A DNA stretch of 46,544 bases from Candidatus Intestinimonas merdavium (GCA_019115785.1 DXCX01000047.1:1-46544); one strand, 5' to 3'; shown: positions 15,534 to 23,843, numbered from the stretch's first letter. Program-made: numbers and translations. Notes: generated by a model not told the origin, from the sequence alone.

Positions 15534-15770
15534 TCAGGCGTCCAGCTTGTTCTGGAGATAGTTCACCAGGTCGCCCACAGTGGCGATGCCGGCAATGTCC
15601 TCCTCGCTCATCTCAGACACGCCAAACTCCTCCTCCAGGGCCATGGACAGCTCCACGATGTCCAGAGAATCGGCGCCCAGATCGTCCGTGAAGGTGGTAT
15701 CCATCGTGATGGTGTCGGCCTCCACACCGAACTGCTCAGAAATGAGGTCACACAGCTTCTCAAAAATCAT
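15534..15770 (-). CDS. acpP: acyl carrier protein
   Basis: A 78-residue acidic four-helix protein that carries growing fatty acyl chains. The 4'-phosphopantetheine site is Ser35 in [12 protein letters not shown]. The [14 protein letters not shown] ending is typical. AAGGAG precedes the ATG. The order plsX-acpP-rnc follows the usual fatty acid/phospholipid cluster, though fabD and fabG, often between plsX and acpP, are absent here. Confidence 0.96.
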   Translation of the reverse strand: MIFEKLCDLISEQFGVEADTITMDTTFTDDLGADSLDIVELSMALEEEFGVSEMSEEDIAGIATVGDLVNYLQNKLDA

Positions 15771-15848
15771 TTTCCGATCGACTCCTTAAACAGGATTATT
15801 ACACACACACATAATAGGGATATTTTCCCGTACTGTCAATAGCTTATT

Positions 15849-16898
15849 TCAAATTTCCCTTTCGGTATTGCCGCCAGAGGTCTTTTCCAGGCGCATATGG
15901 TCAATGTTCTCCACCACATCCTCGATGATGCCGGAGCTGGCAAAGGTGGCGGCCTGACGGATGGCGTTCTTGATGGCGTAGGCGTCGGAGGAGCCATGGG
16001 CCTTGATGACGGGCTTGGAGATGCCCACCAGGGCGGTCCCCCCCACTTCACCGGCATCCATGAGCTTTTTGAAGCCCATGAGCCCGTCTTTCACACACAG
16101 GGCGCCCAGCTTGGTGATGAGGTTCTTTTTGAACATGGCCTTGAGCTCCTTGGCCAGGAAGCCGCCGGTGCCCTCCATGGTCTTGAGAAAGATGTTGCCG
16201 GAGTAGCCGTCGGAGACGATCACATCCACCTCTCCGTAGACCGCCTCCCGGGCCTCAATGTTGCCCACGAAGTTGATGCGCCCCTCCTGCCCCGCCTTGG
16301 TGAGGAGGACATGGGCCTCCCGCTGGAGGTCGGTGCCCTTGGAGGGCTCCGCGCCGATGTTCAAAAGCCCCACCTTGGGCTCGGGGCGGCCCAGCACCCG
16401 CTCGGCGTAATAGGAGCCCATGAAGGCAAACTGGAGCAGGTACTCCGGGGTACACTCGGCGGTGGCGCCGGCGTCAATGAGGATGGCGCCGCCCTTTCCC
16501 GTGGGCACCACGGGGGCCAGAGCCGCCCGGCGGATGCCCTTGATCCGCTTTACCATCAGGGTGGCGGCGGAGAGCAGCGCGCCGGTGCTGCCGGCGGAGA
16601 CGAAGGCCTCTCCCCTCCCCTCCTTCAGCAGGTTGAGACCCACCGTGAGGGAGGAGTCCTTCTTCTCCTTAAAGGCGGTGGCGGGGTTGTCACACATCTC
16701 CACCACCTGGTCGGCGTGGGCGATCTCCAGCCCGGCGGGCAGGTTGTCCATGCCGTCGTTCTTCAGGCAGCGGAGGATCTCCTCCCCCCGACCCACCAGA
16801 ATGACCTCCACACCATACTCCTGGATGGCCGCCACAGCCCCCCGGACGTTGCTCTGAGGGGCGTTGTCGCCGCCCATGGCGTCTACGATGATCTTCAT
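15849..16898 (-). CDS. plsX: phosphate acyltransferase PlsX
   Basis: A 349-residue enzyme that converts acyl-ACP to acyl-phosphate, the first step of the PlsX/PlsY route to phosphatidic acid. The N-terminus MKIIVDAMGGDNAP is diagnostic. SAGSTGALLSAATLMVKRIK (about residues 100-119) and VSDGYSGNIFLKTMEGTGG are further family blocks. The start at 16898 has AAGGGGGA upstream and overlaps the XRE gene stop by four bases (ATGA). In Bacillus and relatives fapR lies just upstream of plsX; here that position is held by an XRE-type regulator. Confidence 0.96.
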   Translation of the reverse strand: MKIIVDAMGGDNAPQSNVRGAVAAIQEYGVEVILVGRGEEILRCLKNDGMDNLPAGLEIAHADQVVEMCDNPATAFKEKKDSSLTVGLNLLKEGRGEAFVSAGSTGALLSAATLMVKRIKGIRRAALAPVVPTGKGGAILIDAGATAECTPEYLLQFAFMGSYYAERVLGRPEPKVGLLNIGAEPSKGTDLQREAHVLLTKAGQEGRINFVGNIEAREAVYGEVDVIVSDGYSGNIFLKTMEGTGGFLAKELKAMFKKNLITKLGALCVKDGLMGFKKLMDAGEVGGTALVGISKPVIKAHGSSDAYAIKNAIRQAATFASSGIIEDVVENIDHMRLEKTSGGNTEREI

Positions 16899-17137
16899 GA
16901 GATCCCCCTTTTCGTATCGCTTTCTTCCTCCCTGAGGCCAAGGAGATAATCGGCAGAGACATTGTAATGCGCGCATATCGAATAAAACCGCTCTAATGTA
17001 GTGGTTTTTGTTCCCTTTTCCATCTCGCTCACCTGATTGGTGGAGACTCCAATGACTTTGGCCAACTGAGCCTGTGACTCGCCAGCTTGTTTCCTCAGCT
17101 CACGGAGCCGAGTACGAAATACATCCCGATCAAACAT
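16895..17137 (-). CDS. XRE-family HTH regulator directly upstream of plsX
   Basis: An 80-residue protein that is essentially one helix-turn-helix domain: FRTRLRELRKQAGESQAQLA, then IGVSTNQVSEMEKGTKTT and the C-terminal NVSADYLLGL common to Cro/CI-type regulators. The start at 17137 is fixed by AAGGAG. The stop overlaps the plsX start, so the two should be co-translated. Two palindromes with identical arms (17155-17169 and 17180-17194) lie in its own promoter, which strongly suggests autoregulation. It may thus set the expression of plsX-acpP-rnc and of the divergent DUF6809 gene. No ligand domain is present, so what signal it reads is unclear. Confidence 0.88.
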   Translation of the reverse strand: MFDRDVFRTRLRELRKQAGESQAQLAKVIGVSTNQVSEMEKGTKTTTLERFYSICAHYNVSADYLLGLREEESDTKRGIS

Positions 17138-17146
17138 ACAATCTCC

Positions 17147-17175
17147 TTGACAATTCATCTTTTAGATGATATTAT
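17147..17175 (+). promoter_or_regulatory. consensus promoter of DUF6809 gene
   Basis: On the plus strand TTGACA (17147-17152) and TATTAT (17170-17175) are separated by exactly 17 bases. The spacer is almost entirely filled by the first palindrome (17155-17169). The predicted start near 17182 lies in the second palindrome. Confidence 0.8.
17155..17169. promoter_or_regulatory. operator palindrome 1 (TCATCT-N3-AGATGA)
   Basis: A perfect inverted repeat with arms TCATCT and AGATGA and spacer TTT. It lies between the -35 and -10 of the plus-strand promoter and over the likely start of the minus-strand transcript. Confidence 0.85.
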
Positions 17176-17176
17176 A
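17171..17176 (-). promoter_or_regulatory. -10 box of XRE-plsX operon
   Basis: TATAAT on the minus strand sits between the two palindromes. The -35 at 17 bases (17194-17199, TCACAT) is poor, so this promoter may be weaker than the divergent one or need activation. Confidence 0.55.
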
Positions 17177-17179
17177 AAT

Positions 17180-17194
17180 TCATCTAAAAGATGA
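17180..17194. promoter_or_regulatory. operator palindrome 2 (TCATCT-N3-AGATGA)
   Basis: Same arms as palindrome 1 with spacer AAA, centred 25 bases away. It covers the start of the plus-strand transcript and the -10/-35 spacer of the minus-strand promoter, ending one base before the GTG of the DUF6809 gene. Confidence 0.85.
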
Positions 17195-17195
17195 T

Positions 17196-17450
17196 GTGAG
17201 GGACTTGCCTGACTACATACAGGAACTCTTTGAACTGGAGCTCCGGGGTGACCGCCTGGATCTTCGCCACCTTTCCGGCACGGAGGAACGCCTGCGCCGC
17301 CTGGATGCCTGCCACGATGAGATCCACGCCAAGCTGGGCCTGGATTTCCTGGACCGGCTCAACGACCTGGAGGGCGAGATCTGCTACGAAGAGCGTCTGG
17401 CCTGCTTCCGCCATGGCTTTCATCTGGCCGTGCGTCTCCTGACGGACTGA
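17196..17450 (+). CDS. small helical DUF6809-like protein
   Basis: An 84-residue acidic, all-helical protein. The C-terminal part (FLDRLNDLEGEICYEERLAC, then FRHGFHLAVRLL) resembles the DUF6809 family of Clostridia, whose function is unknown to me. The only in-frame start before an upstream stop that gives a full family-length protein is GTG at 17196; TTG at 17205 is an alternative. The Shine-Dalgarno site is weak and overlaps the operator palindrome, and the predicted leader is only about 14 bases. The gene diverges from the XRE regulator and ends six bases before the trmFO stop. The control region makes it the likely main target of that regulator. Confidence 0.65.
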   Translation: MRDLPDYIQELFELELRGDRLDLRHLSGTEERLRRLDACHDEIHAKLGLDFLDRLNDLEGEICYEERLACFRHGFHLAVRLLTD

Positions 17451-17456
17451 GCCCTC

Positions 17457-18755
17457 TCAGACCTCCAGTCCCGCCAAAATCTCCAGCGCCCGGCGGGAGA
17501 GCTCCGCATTCTTGTTTCTCTTGCCCTTGACCTTGTAGCCCAGGGGCGGGATGATGCCGAAGTTCACATTCATGGGCTGGAACTGCTCCACCGTCTCATT
17601 GGAGACATAGAGGGCCAGAGCCCCCAGGGCCGTCTCCTGGGGAAAGTCCACGGGGGGCCTGCCCTGGAGCCGGTGAGCCAGCTCCACCGCCGCCACAAAG
17701 CCGGAGGCGGTGGACTCCACATAGCCCTCCACCCCGGTGATCTGCCCGGCAAAGCAGACCCGGGGGTCCTTCTTCAGCCGGTAGTACCGGTCCAGCAGCT
17801 TGGGGGAGTTGAGATAGGTATTCCGATGCATGACCCCGTAGCGGACGAATTCAGCGTTCCTCAAAGCCGGAATCATGGAGAAGACCCGCTTCTGCTCCGG
17901 CCACTTCAGATGGGTCTGGAAGCCCACCAGGTTGTAGATGGAGCCCTGGGCATTGTCCTTTCGGAGCTGGACCACGGCGTAGGGCTCCTTCCCCGTCCTG
18001 GGGTCCTTCAGGCCCTTGGGCTTGAGGGGACCGTACCGCAGGGTGTCCACCCCCCGCCGGGCCATGACCTCCACCGGCATACAGCCCTCGAAGACATTCT
18101 GGTCCTCAAAGCCGTGGACCTCCGCCGCCTGGGCGGTGGTGAGGGCCTGCCAGAAGGCGGCGTACTCCTCCTCGCCAAGGGCGCAGTTTACGTAGTCCGC
18201 CGTGCCCTTGTCATACCGGGAGGCGAACCAGGCGTGGTCCATATCCAGGCTTTCAAAGGTCACCAGAGGGGCGGCGGCGTCAAAAAAGCTCAGGTAGTCG
18301 GCGTGTAGCTTCTCCTGGATGGCCTGGGTCAGGGCGTCGGAGGTAAGGGGCCCAGAGGCCAGAATCACGTTCTCGGCGTCGGGTATGGCCGTGACCTCCC
18401 CCTCCACCACGGTAATGAAGGGGTGTCCCTTCACCCGCTCCGTAATGGCCCGGCTGAAGCCGTGCCGGTCCACCGCCAGGGCGCCCCCCGCCTCCACCCG
18501 GTGCCCATCGGCACAGGAGAGGATGAGGGAGCCGCACCGCCGCAGCTCCTCCTTCAACAGCCCTACGGCGTTTTCCAGCTGATCGGAGCGCAGGGAGTTG
18601 GAGCACACCAGCTCCCCGAACTCCGGGCTGTGGTGGGCAGGGGTCATCTTTTGGGGCTTCATCTCGTGGAGCTCCACGGGGATGCCCCGCTGGGCCAGCT
18701 GCCAGGCGGCCTCGCTCCCCGCCAGCCCGGCGCCGATGATGATCACTGGTTCCAT
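17457..18755 (-). CDS. trmFO: FAD/folate-dependent tRNA (uracil-54-C5)-methyltransferase
   Basis: A 432-residue flavoprotein making m5U54 in the T-loop using 5,10-methylenetetrahydrofolate. The N-terminal dinucleotide fold is VIIIGAGLAGSEAAWQLAQRG. EFGELVCSNSLRSDQLENAVGLLKEE and GCMPVEVMARRGVDTLRYGPLKPKGL (read as adjoining blocks) are hallmark motifs, as is FAGQITGVEGYVESTASG (about residues 330-347). The start at 18755 has AGGAGG close upstream. It is the last gene of dprA-topA-flavodoxin-trmFO; topA-trmFO linkage is standard in Firmicutes. Confidence 0.96.
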   Translation of the reverse strand: MEPVIIIGAGLAGSEAAWQLAQRGIPVELHEMKPQKMTPAHHSPEFGELVCSNSLRSDQLENAVGLLKEELRRCGSLILSCADGHRVEAGGALAVDRHGFSRAITERVKGHPFITVVEGEVTAIPDAENVILASGPLTSDALTQAIQEKLHADYLSFFDAAAPLVTFESLDMDHAWFASRYDKGTADYVNCALGEEEYAAFWQALTTAQAAEVHGFEDQNVFEGCMPVEVMARRGVDTLRYGPLKPKGLKDPRTGKEPYAVVQLRKDNAQGSIYNLVGFQTHLKWPEQKRVFSMIPALRNAEFVRYGVMHRNTYLNSPKLLDRYYRLKKDPRVCFAGQITGVEGYVESTASGFVAAVELAHRLQGRPPVDFPQETALGALALYVSNETVEQFQPMNVNFGIIPPLGYKVKGKRNKNAELSRRALEILAGLEV

Positions 18756-18776
18756 GGATTCCTCCTGGTAAGTCAA

Positions 18777-19393
18777 TCAGCGGATGAAATTGGTCCGCGC
18801 AAAAGGCTCTTGGGCCGGCAGACCGTATTTTTCCCGTCCCAGAGCGATGCTCTTGACCAAAAAGGCCATATTTCTGGCCAATGTGCGCATAGTCTGAAGC
18901 CCTTCCGCGTCCTGGGCGGCCTCGCCGGGCAGCGCGCCGTGGACGCCGTTCCAATACTGGCTGGAGGCCACCGGCATGCCGCTGATGGTGAAGAACTTGT
19001 TCAGCTCATCAAAGGCGGCGGTCAGACCACCCCGACGGGCAGCCAGCACACTGGCCCCCACCTTCATGGTTTTGTCAAAGGGCGTGCTGTAAAAAGCCGG
19101 GTGAGGAGAGCCACCAAAGTGGCGTTGGCAGAGGCATAGTATACCGGACTGCCCACCACCAGGCCGTCGCAGGCCTGGAATTTAGGGGCGATCTCATTGA
19201 CCAAATCGTCAAACACGCACCGTCCCAGCTCCCCGCAGCGATCGCAGGCAACACAGCTTCGGATGTCCCGGTTCCCCACTTGGATGAGCGCAGTCTCCAT
19301 CCCCTCCGCGGCGAAGACTCCCTCCATTTCCTTCAGCGCCAAAGCGGTATTGCCGTTTGGGCGGGGACTTCCATTCAACATCAGGATCTTCAT
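18777..19393 (-). pseudogene. flavodoxin-family NADPH-dependent FMN reductase, frameshifted
   Basis: Two frames together spell one protein of about 205 residues. The first (19064-19393, 109 aa) starts MKILMLNGSPRPNGNT and contains CVACDRCGELGRC and the flavin-loop region VGSPVYYASANATL. The second (18777-19067, 96 aa) begins MKVGASVLAARRGG and continues DELNKFFTISGMPVASSQYW. Adding one T to the run of five T (19091-19095, minus strand) restores LFYSTPFDKTMKVGAS, exactly what intact relatives carry. It is either a real one-base deletion or a sequencing error in a homopolymer. The first stop and the second ATG overlap as ATGA, so two polypeptides could also be made by coupled reinitiation. The first ATG overlaps the topA stop by four bases. 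Confidence 0.8.
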
Positions 19394-21765
19394 GGCTCCT
19401 CCTTCTCACGCCCGGCAGCTGCCGACTTCTTTGCCGCGGCCTTTTTGGTCGTCGTCTTGGCAGCCGCCGCCTTCTTGGCGGCGGGCTTTTTGGCCGCTGT
19501 CTTCTTCTCGGCGGGCTCTTTCTCCGTGGTCTTTTTGGCAGTGGTCTTCTTGGCCACCGCCTTTTTCACCGTCTTCCCGGCGGCTTCCGCCGCCGGGGCG
19601 GCCTCGGCCCCCTTCTCTCCGGAGGCGGGCTTCTTCTTATAGCCCCCCCGCTTCTCCTCGGGGGTAAAGTTGCCGCAGTCAGGGTTGATGCAGAAGGGCT
19701 TTTTGAAGCCCCGGCCAGACTTCTTGAACATGGTCCAGCCGCACTCGGGACAGTTGTCCTTCACCGGCACATCCCAGGTCATGAAATCGCACTGCTTGGC
19801 CTTGCTGCCCTCCTTGACCACATTGAACTCACAGCCGTAATAGGTGTAGCCCCGTTTGGAGGTCTTCTTCAAAATACGCCCGCCGCACTTGGGGCACTTG
19901 CCCGGCATCTCCACCACGATGGGCTGGGTAAAGGTACACTCCGGGTAGCCGGGGCAGGCCAGGAACCGGCCGAACCGGCCCGACTTCACCACCAGCTGCC
20001 GTCCGCACACGGGGCAGATCTCGTCGCTCACCTCGTCGGGAATCTTGATGCGCTCCCCGTCCAGGTCCTGCTCGGCCTGGTGAAGCTCCTGCTCAAATCC
20101 GCCATAAAAGCTGCTCAGGAGGCTCTTCCAGTTCTCCTTTCCCTCCTCCACCTGGTCCAGCCGCTCCTCCATTTTGGCGGTGAAGGTGGTATCCACGATG
20201 TCGGGAAACTTGTCCTTCATGAGCCCGGTGACCACCTCTCCCAGGGGGGTGGTGCGCAGGTATTTGCCCTCCTTCACCACATATTCCCGGTCCAGAATGG
20301 TGGAGATGGTGGGGGCGTAGGTGGAGGGACGGCCAATGCCCTTCTCCTCCAACGCCTTGATGAGGGTGGCCTCGGTATACCGGCTGGGGGGCTGGGTGAA
20401 GTGCTGCTCCGGCTTGGTGCCGGTGAGGGTCAGGCCCTCTCCCTCCTTCAGATCGGGCAGGGGAGACTGCTTCACCTCGTCCTCCTCATCCTTCCCCTCC
20501 ACATAGACGGCGGTAAAGCCGGAAAATTTCAGGGAGGAGTGGTTGGCCCGGAACCGGTAGCCGGCGGACTCCACCTCAATGGATACGCTGTCATAGACGG
20601 CATTGGCCATCTGGCAGGCCAGAAAACGGCTCCAAATGAGCTTATAGAGCCGGTACTGCTCACTGGTCAGGTCCTTTTTGATGTCCTCCGGTGTGAGGCG
20701 CACATCAGAGGGCCGAATGGCCTCGTGGGCGTCCTGGGCGCCGGACTTGGCCTTGAAATGCCGGGTCTTCTCCGGATAGTAGTCCTTGCCGTAGCGGTTG
20801 AGGATCATCTCCTTGGCCGCCGCCAGGGCCTCCTCGGAAAGACGCAGAGAGTCGGTACGCATATAGGTGATCAGACCCACAGTGCCCTCACCCTGGATGT
20901 CCACGCCCTCATAGAGCTGCTGGGCCACCGCCATGGTCCGGCGTGGGGTCATGTTCAGCTTTCGGCTGGCCTCCTGCTGAAGGGTGGAGGTGATGAAGGG
21001 GGGGGCCGGAGAGCGGGTTTTATCCTGCCGCTTTACGCCGGTGACCGAAAAGGGAGCGGCCTTCACCGCCTCCATCACCGCCTGGACCTCAGCCTCACTG
21101 TGGAGCTCCTGCTTCTTCTCCCGGCCATAAAAGGCGGCGGTGAAGGCCCCCTGGTTGGGGGCGACCCGGGCGAGATCCACGTCCAGGGACCAGTATTCCT
21201 GGGGCTGGAAGGCCCGGATCTCCTCCTCCCGCTCACACACCAGGCGGGTGGCCACCGACTGGACCCGGCCGGCGGACAGGCCCCGGCGTATCTTCTTCCA
21301 AAGCAGGGGGGAAAGCTCATAGCCCACAATGCGGTCCAGGATGCGCCGGGCCTGCTGGGCATCCACCAGATCCTGGTCGATGGCCCGGGGGGCGGCGATG
21401 GACTCGCTGACCACCTTCTTGGTGATCTCGTTGAAGGTCACCCGATAGGTCTTGTCATCGGGAATCTTCAGCAGCTCCTTCAGGTGCCAGGAGATGGCCT
21501 CCCCCTCCCGGTCGGGGTCGGTGGCCAGGAAGACCTTATCGCTGCCCTTGGCCGCCTTTTTCAGATCGGAGATCACGTCCTCCTTCCCCTTGATGGGCTG
21601 GTAGTCCGGCACAAAGCCATGTTCCACATCCACGCCCAGCTTGCTCTTGGGCAGATCCCGGACATGGCCCATGGACGCCTTGATCTCATAGCCGGGTCCC
21701 AGATACTTTCCGATGGTCTTGGCCTTGGCCGGAGATTCTACGATCACTAAATTTGTTTTTGCCAC
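19390..21765 (-). CDS. topA: DNA topoisomerase I (type IA)
   Basis: A 791-residue enzyme that relaxes negative supercoils. The Toprim domain begins VIVESPAKAKTIGKYLG and includes DPDREGEAISWHL. The active-site tyrosine is Tyr301 in GLITYMRTDSLRLS. RPSTYAPTISTILDREYV is another conserved block. Three zinc ribbons follow (first CPVCGRQL...CPGYPEC, then CPKCGG, then CPECGW...CINPDC). The last ~65 residues are a Lys/Ala-rich tail of KKA and KKT repeats that resembles histone H1-like tails and could bind DNA non-specifically. The start is GTG at 21765 with GGAGG six bases upstream. Confidence 0.97.
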   Translation of the reverse strand: MAKTNLVIVESPAKAKTIGKYLGPGYEIKASMGHVRDLPKSKLGVDVEHGFVPDYQPIKGKEDVISDLKKAAKGSDKVFLATDPDREGEAISWHLKELLKIPDDKTYRVTFNEITKKVVSESIAAPRAIDQDLVDAQQARRILDRIVGYELSPLLWKKIRRGLSAGRVQSVATRLVCEREEEIRAFQPQEYWSLDVDLARVAPNQGAFTAAFYGREKKQELHSEAEVQAVMEAVKAAPFSVTGVKRQDKTRSPAPPFITSTLQQEASRKLNMTPRRTMAVAQQLYEGVDIQGEGTVGLITYMRTDSLRLSEEALAAAKEMILNRYGKDYYPEKTRHFKAKSGAQDAHEAIRPSDVRLTPEDIKKDLTSEQYRLYKLIWSRFLACQMANAVYDSVSIEVESAGYRFRANHSSLKFSGFTAVYVEGKDEEDEVKQSPLPDLKEGEGLTLTGTKPEQHFTQPPSRYTEATLIKALEEKGIGRPSTYAPTISTILDREYVVKEGKYLRTTPLGEVVTGLMKDKFPDIVDTTFTAKMEERLDQVEEGKENWKSLLSSFYGGFEQELHQAEQDLDGERIKIPDEVSDEICPVCGRQLVVKSGRFGRFLACPGYPECTFTQPIVVEMPGKCPKCGGRILKKTSKRGYTYYGCEFNVVKEGSKAKQCDFMTWDVPVKDNCPECGWTMFKKSGRGFKKPFCINPDCGNFTPEEKRGGYKKKPASGEKGAEAAPAAEAAGKTVKKAVAKKTTAKKTTEKEPAEKKTAAKKPAAKKAAAAKTTTKKAAAKKSAAAGREKEEP

Positions 21766-21801
21766 ATTATACCTCCAATGGAGTTTCTATCCTTTGAAAG
21801 A

Positions 21802-21821
21802 GCGCGGCTTTTCAGCCGCGC
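21802..21821 (-). terminator. hairpin between dprA and topA
   Basis: GCGCGGCT (21802-21809) pairs with AGCCGCGC (21814-21821), starting right at the dprA stop. On the minus strand it is followed by CTCTTTC, a poor T-run, so read-through into topA is likely. Confidence 0.55.
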
Positions 21822-21822
21822 C

Positions 21823-23058
21823 TCACATCTCTTCTCCCGTCCGGAGCCGGACGGCGGCTTCAAAGTGTCTGCCAGGGTGCTCGATCACATGGCCCTGGAT
21901 CTGGAGCATGGTCAGAGCGGAAAGGACCCGCCGGGCCGGGATCTGGGTCAGATCCACCAGCTCCTCCGCGGTGCGCTTTCCATCCTCCAGAGCCAGGAGC
22001 AGGTCGATTTGGTCATCGGTCAGGCCGCTCCTGTCAATATATGCCTGCTGTGGCCCTTTGTCAATGACTTTTTCGCCGACGGTCTCCGTCATTTTCTGCG
22101 GATCGGGCCCGTCAAGGGGGCCTTTTGCCGCCTGCGGTCCCTCCTCCTGTTCCTGGACTGTATGGGGAAACCGGACCCGCCCGGGGTAGCGGTCGGCGTA
22201 CTCCCGGATGATGTCCAGGCCGCCGGTGACCGCCTTGGCCCCCTGCTGGAGGAGCCGGATGGGGCCCTCGCTGAGAAGGGAGCCCACCGGGCCAGGCACA
22301 GCGAAAATGTCCCGGTCCTGGTCCAGGGCCTGCCGCACCGTAGACATCGTGCCGCTCTTGAGTCCGCACTCCACCGCCACCACACCCAGGCTCAGCCCGC
22401 TGATGATACGGTTGCGGATGGGAAAGAACCAGCTCTCCGGCTGGGTTCCCGGTGGATATTCACTGATGAGGGCGCCGTGAGTGGCCACATCCTCGTAGAG
22501 CCAGCGGTTTTCCCGGGGATAGTGGACGTCCACGCCGCAGCCCAGCACCGAGACAACGGCGCCGCCTCCGCGGAGGGCGCCCTTGAGGGCCTCGGTATCC
22601 AAGCCCTGGGCAATACCGGACACCACCATTCCGCCGTGGGTGGCCAGCTCCAGTCCGATCTTGCCCGCCATCCACCGGCCATAGGCCGAGGGTCTTCGGC
22701 TGCCCACCACCGCAACGGCGATCTCCTCGTCAAAGGCGGGGAGCCTGCCCCGGACATAGAGGACAATGGGAGGATCGTAGATGTTTTTGAGGCGGTCCGG
22801 ATAGTCAGCGTCCCCAAGGGTGAGGATGCGCACCCCCAGCCGGTCACATTCTCCCCAGATGGCGTTGGCCCTGGCCAAAGACTTATCCAGCAGAGCGGTT
22901 CGGGCAGCGGGCGTCAGGCCCTCCACCATGCCATATGCCTCCTCATCGGCATAGTAGGCCTGCTCCGGTGTGCCGAAATGCTCCAGCAGGCGTCCCGCCT
23001 GCTCCGGGCGCACGCCTCTCCTGGTGCTCAGCCACAGCCAATATTTCAGACTAGCCAT
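21823..23058 (-). CDS. dprA: DNA-processing protein DprA
   Basis: A 411-residue single-strand DNA-binding protein that loads RecA during transformation. The Rossmann-like core has AVAVVGSRRPSAYG, VVSGIAQGLDTEALKGAL (about residues 144-161), GCGVDVHYPREN, FPIRNRIISGLS and ALDQDRDIFAVPG. The usual His in the D-x-x-A-H motif is Leu here (TEALKGAL). The C-terminal winged-helix (TDDQIDLLLALEDGKRTAEE, then IPARRVLSALTMLQIQGHV) is complete. GGGAGG precedes the ATG. It lies upstream of topA, as in many Firmicutes. Confidence 0.95.
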   Translation of the reverse strand: MASLKYWLWLSTRRGVRPEQAGRLLEHFGTPEQAYYADEEAYGMVEGLTPAARTALLDKSLARANAIWGECDRLGVRILTLGDADYPDRLKNIYDPPIVLYVRGRLPAFDEEIAVAVVGSRRPSAYGRWMAGKIGLELATHGGMVVSGIAQGLDTEALKGALRGGGAVVSVLGCGVDVHYPRENRWLYEDVATHGALISEYPPGTQPESWFFPIRNRIISGLSLGVVAVECGLKSGTMSTVRQALDQDRDIFAVPGPVGSLLSEGPIRLLQQGAKAVTGGLDIIREYADRYPGRVRFPHTVQEQEEGPQAAKGPLDGPDPQKMTETVGEKVIDKGPQQAYIDRSGLTDDQIDLLLALEDGKRTAEELVDLTQIPARRVLSALTMLQIQGHVIEHPGRHFEAAVRLRTGEEM

Positions 23059-23081
23059 CGGGGCCCTCCCTTTTCACCGCT

Positions 23082-23843
23082 TCAAAGCAGTGTCCGCGCC
23101 ATCTCCCACAGCACAACGGAGGCGGCCACCGCCGCGTTGAGGGACTCACACCGTTGCCGCATGGGGATTTTAAGGGTACCGGCGCAATGGTCCAGGACTA
23201 TTTGGGAGACCCCGCGGCCCTCGCTGCCGATGACCACGGCACAGCGGCTCAGATCGGTCCTGCGCACGTCGTCAGTGTCCTCCCGCAGGGCGGTGGCGTA
23301 CAGCGGGAGCCCCAATGCCTCCAGGGCCGGGACCAGCTCCTCCAAGGTCGTCTCCCACGCCGGCAGACGGAAGCAGGCACCCATGGTAGCCCGGACCGTC
23401 TTGGGGGAGAAGGGGTCGGCACAGCCGGGCAGGAGGATGAGGCCATCGGCGCCGAAGGCATCGGCAGTCCGCCAGATGGTGCCCACATTTCCCGGGTCCT
23501 GGACCCCGTCCAGCACCAGAAACCGGGTCCCGGGCAGGGTTTTCGGCAGGGTGAGCTGGGGCTGGCGGCACAGAAAAAGGACCCCCTGGGGGGATTCCGT
23601 GGTGGAGAGACTCTTCAACAGATCGGCGGGTACCCGCACCTCCCGGACCCCCTCGGGGACCGGACAGGGGCGGCTGCCGTCGTGGACCACGGCGGTGAGC
23701 ACGGCGCCGGACCGAAGGGCCTCCTCCAGCAGCTTGGGCCCGTCACAGACGAAAAGTCCCTGGTCCCGGCGGGCTGACCGGGCGGTGTTCAGCTTGCGGA
23801 TCTGCCCCACCAGCGGGTTAGAGCGGCTGGTGATCTGTTCCAT
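23082..23843 (-). CDS. SpoU-family (TrmH/RlmB) RNA 2'-O-methyltransferase
   Basis: A 253-residue SPOUT-class methyltransferase. The N-terminal domain (MEQITSRSNPLVGQIRKLNT) is the substrate-binding type of RlmB/TrmH. The knotted catalytic domain has motif 1 DPGNVGTIWRTADAFGADG (about residues 116-134), motif 2 VVIGSEGRGVS and motif 3 IPMRQRCESLNAAVAASVVL. It transfers methyl from S-adenosylmethionine to a ribose 2'-OH of rRNA or tRNA; the exact target cannot be read from sequence. It is 23 bases upstream of dprA and likely co-transcribed. Confidence 0.92.
   Translation of the reverse strand: MEQITSRSNPLVGQIRKLNTARSARRDQGLFVCDGPKLLEEALRSGAVLTAVVHDGSRPCPVPEGVREVRVPADLLKSLSTTESPQGVLFLCRQPQLTLPKTLPGTRFLVLDGVQDPGNVGTIWRTADAFGADGLILLPGCADPFSPKTVRATMGACFRLPAWETTLEELVPALEALGLPLYATALREDTDDVRRTDLSRCAVVIGSEGRGVSQIVLDHCAGTLKIPMRQRCESLNAAVAASVVLWEMARTLL

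Noticed and set aside
19357..21750. Open frame of 797 codons on the plus strand opposite topA
   Set aside because: topA on the minus strand has all type IA motifs. The opposite frame is Gly/Leu/His-rich with no family signature.
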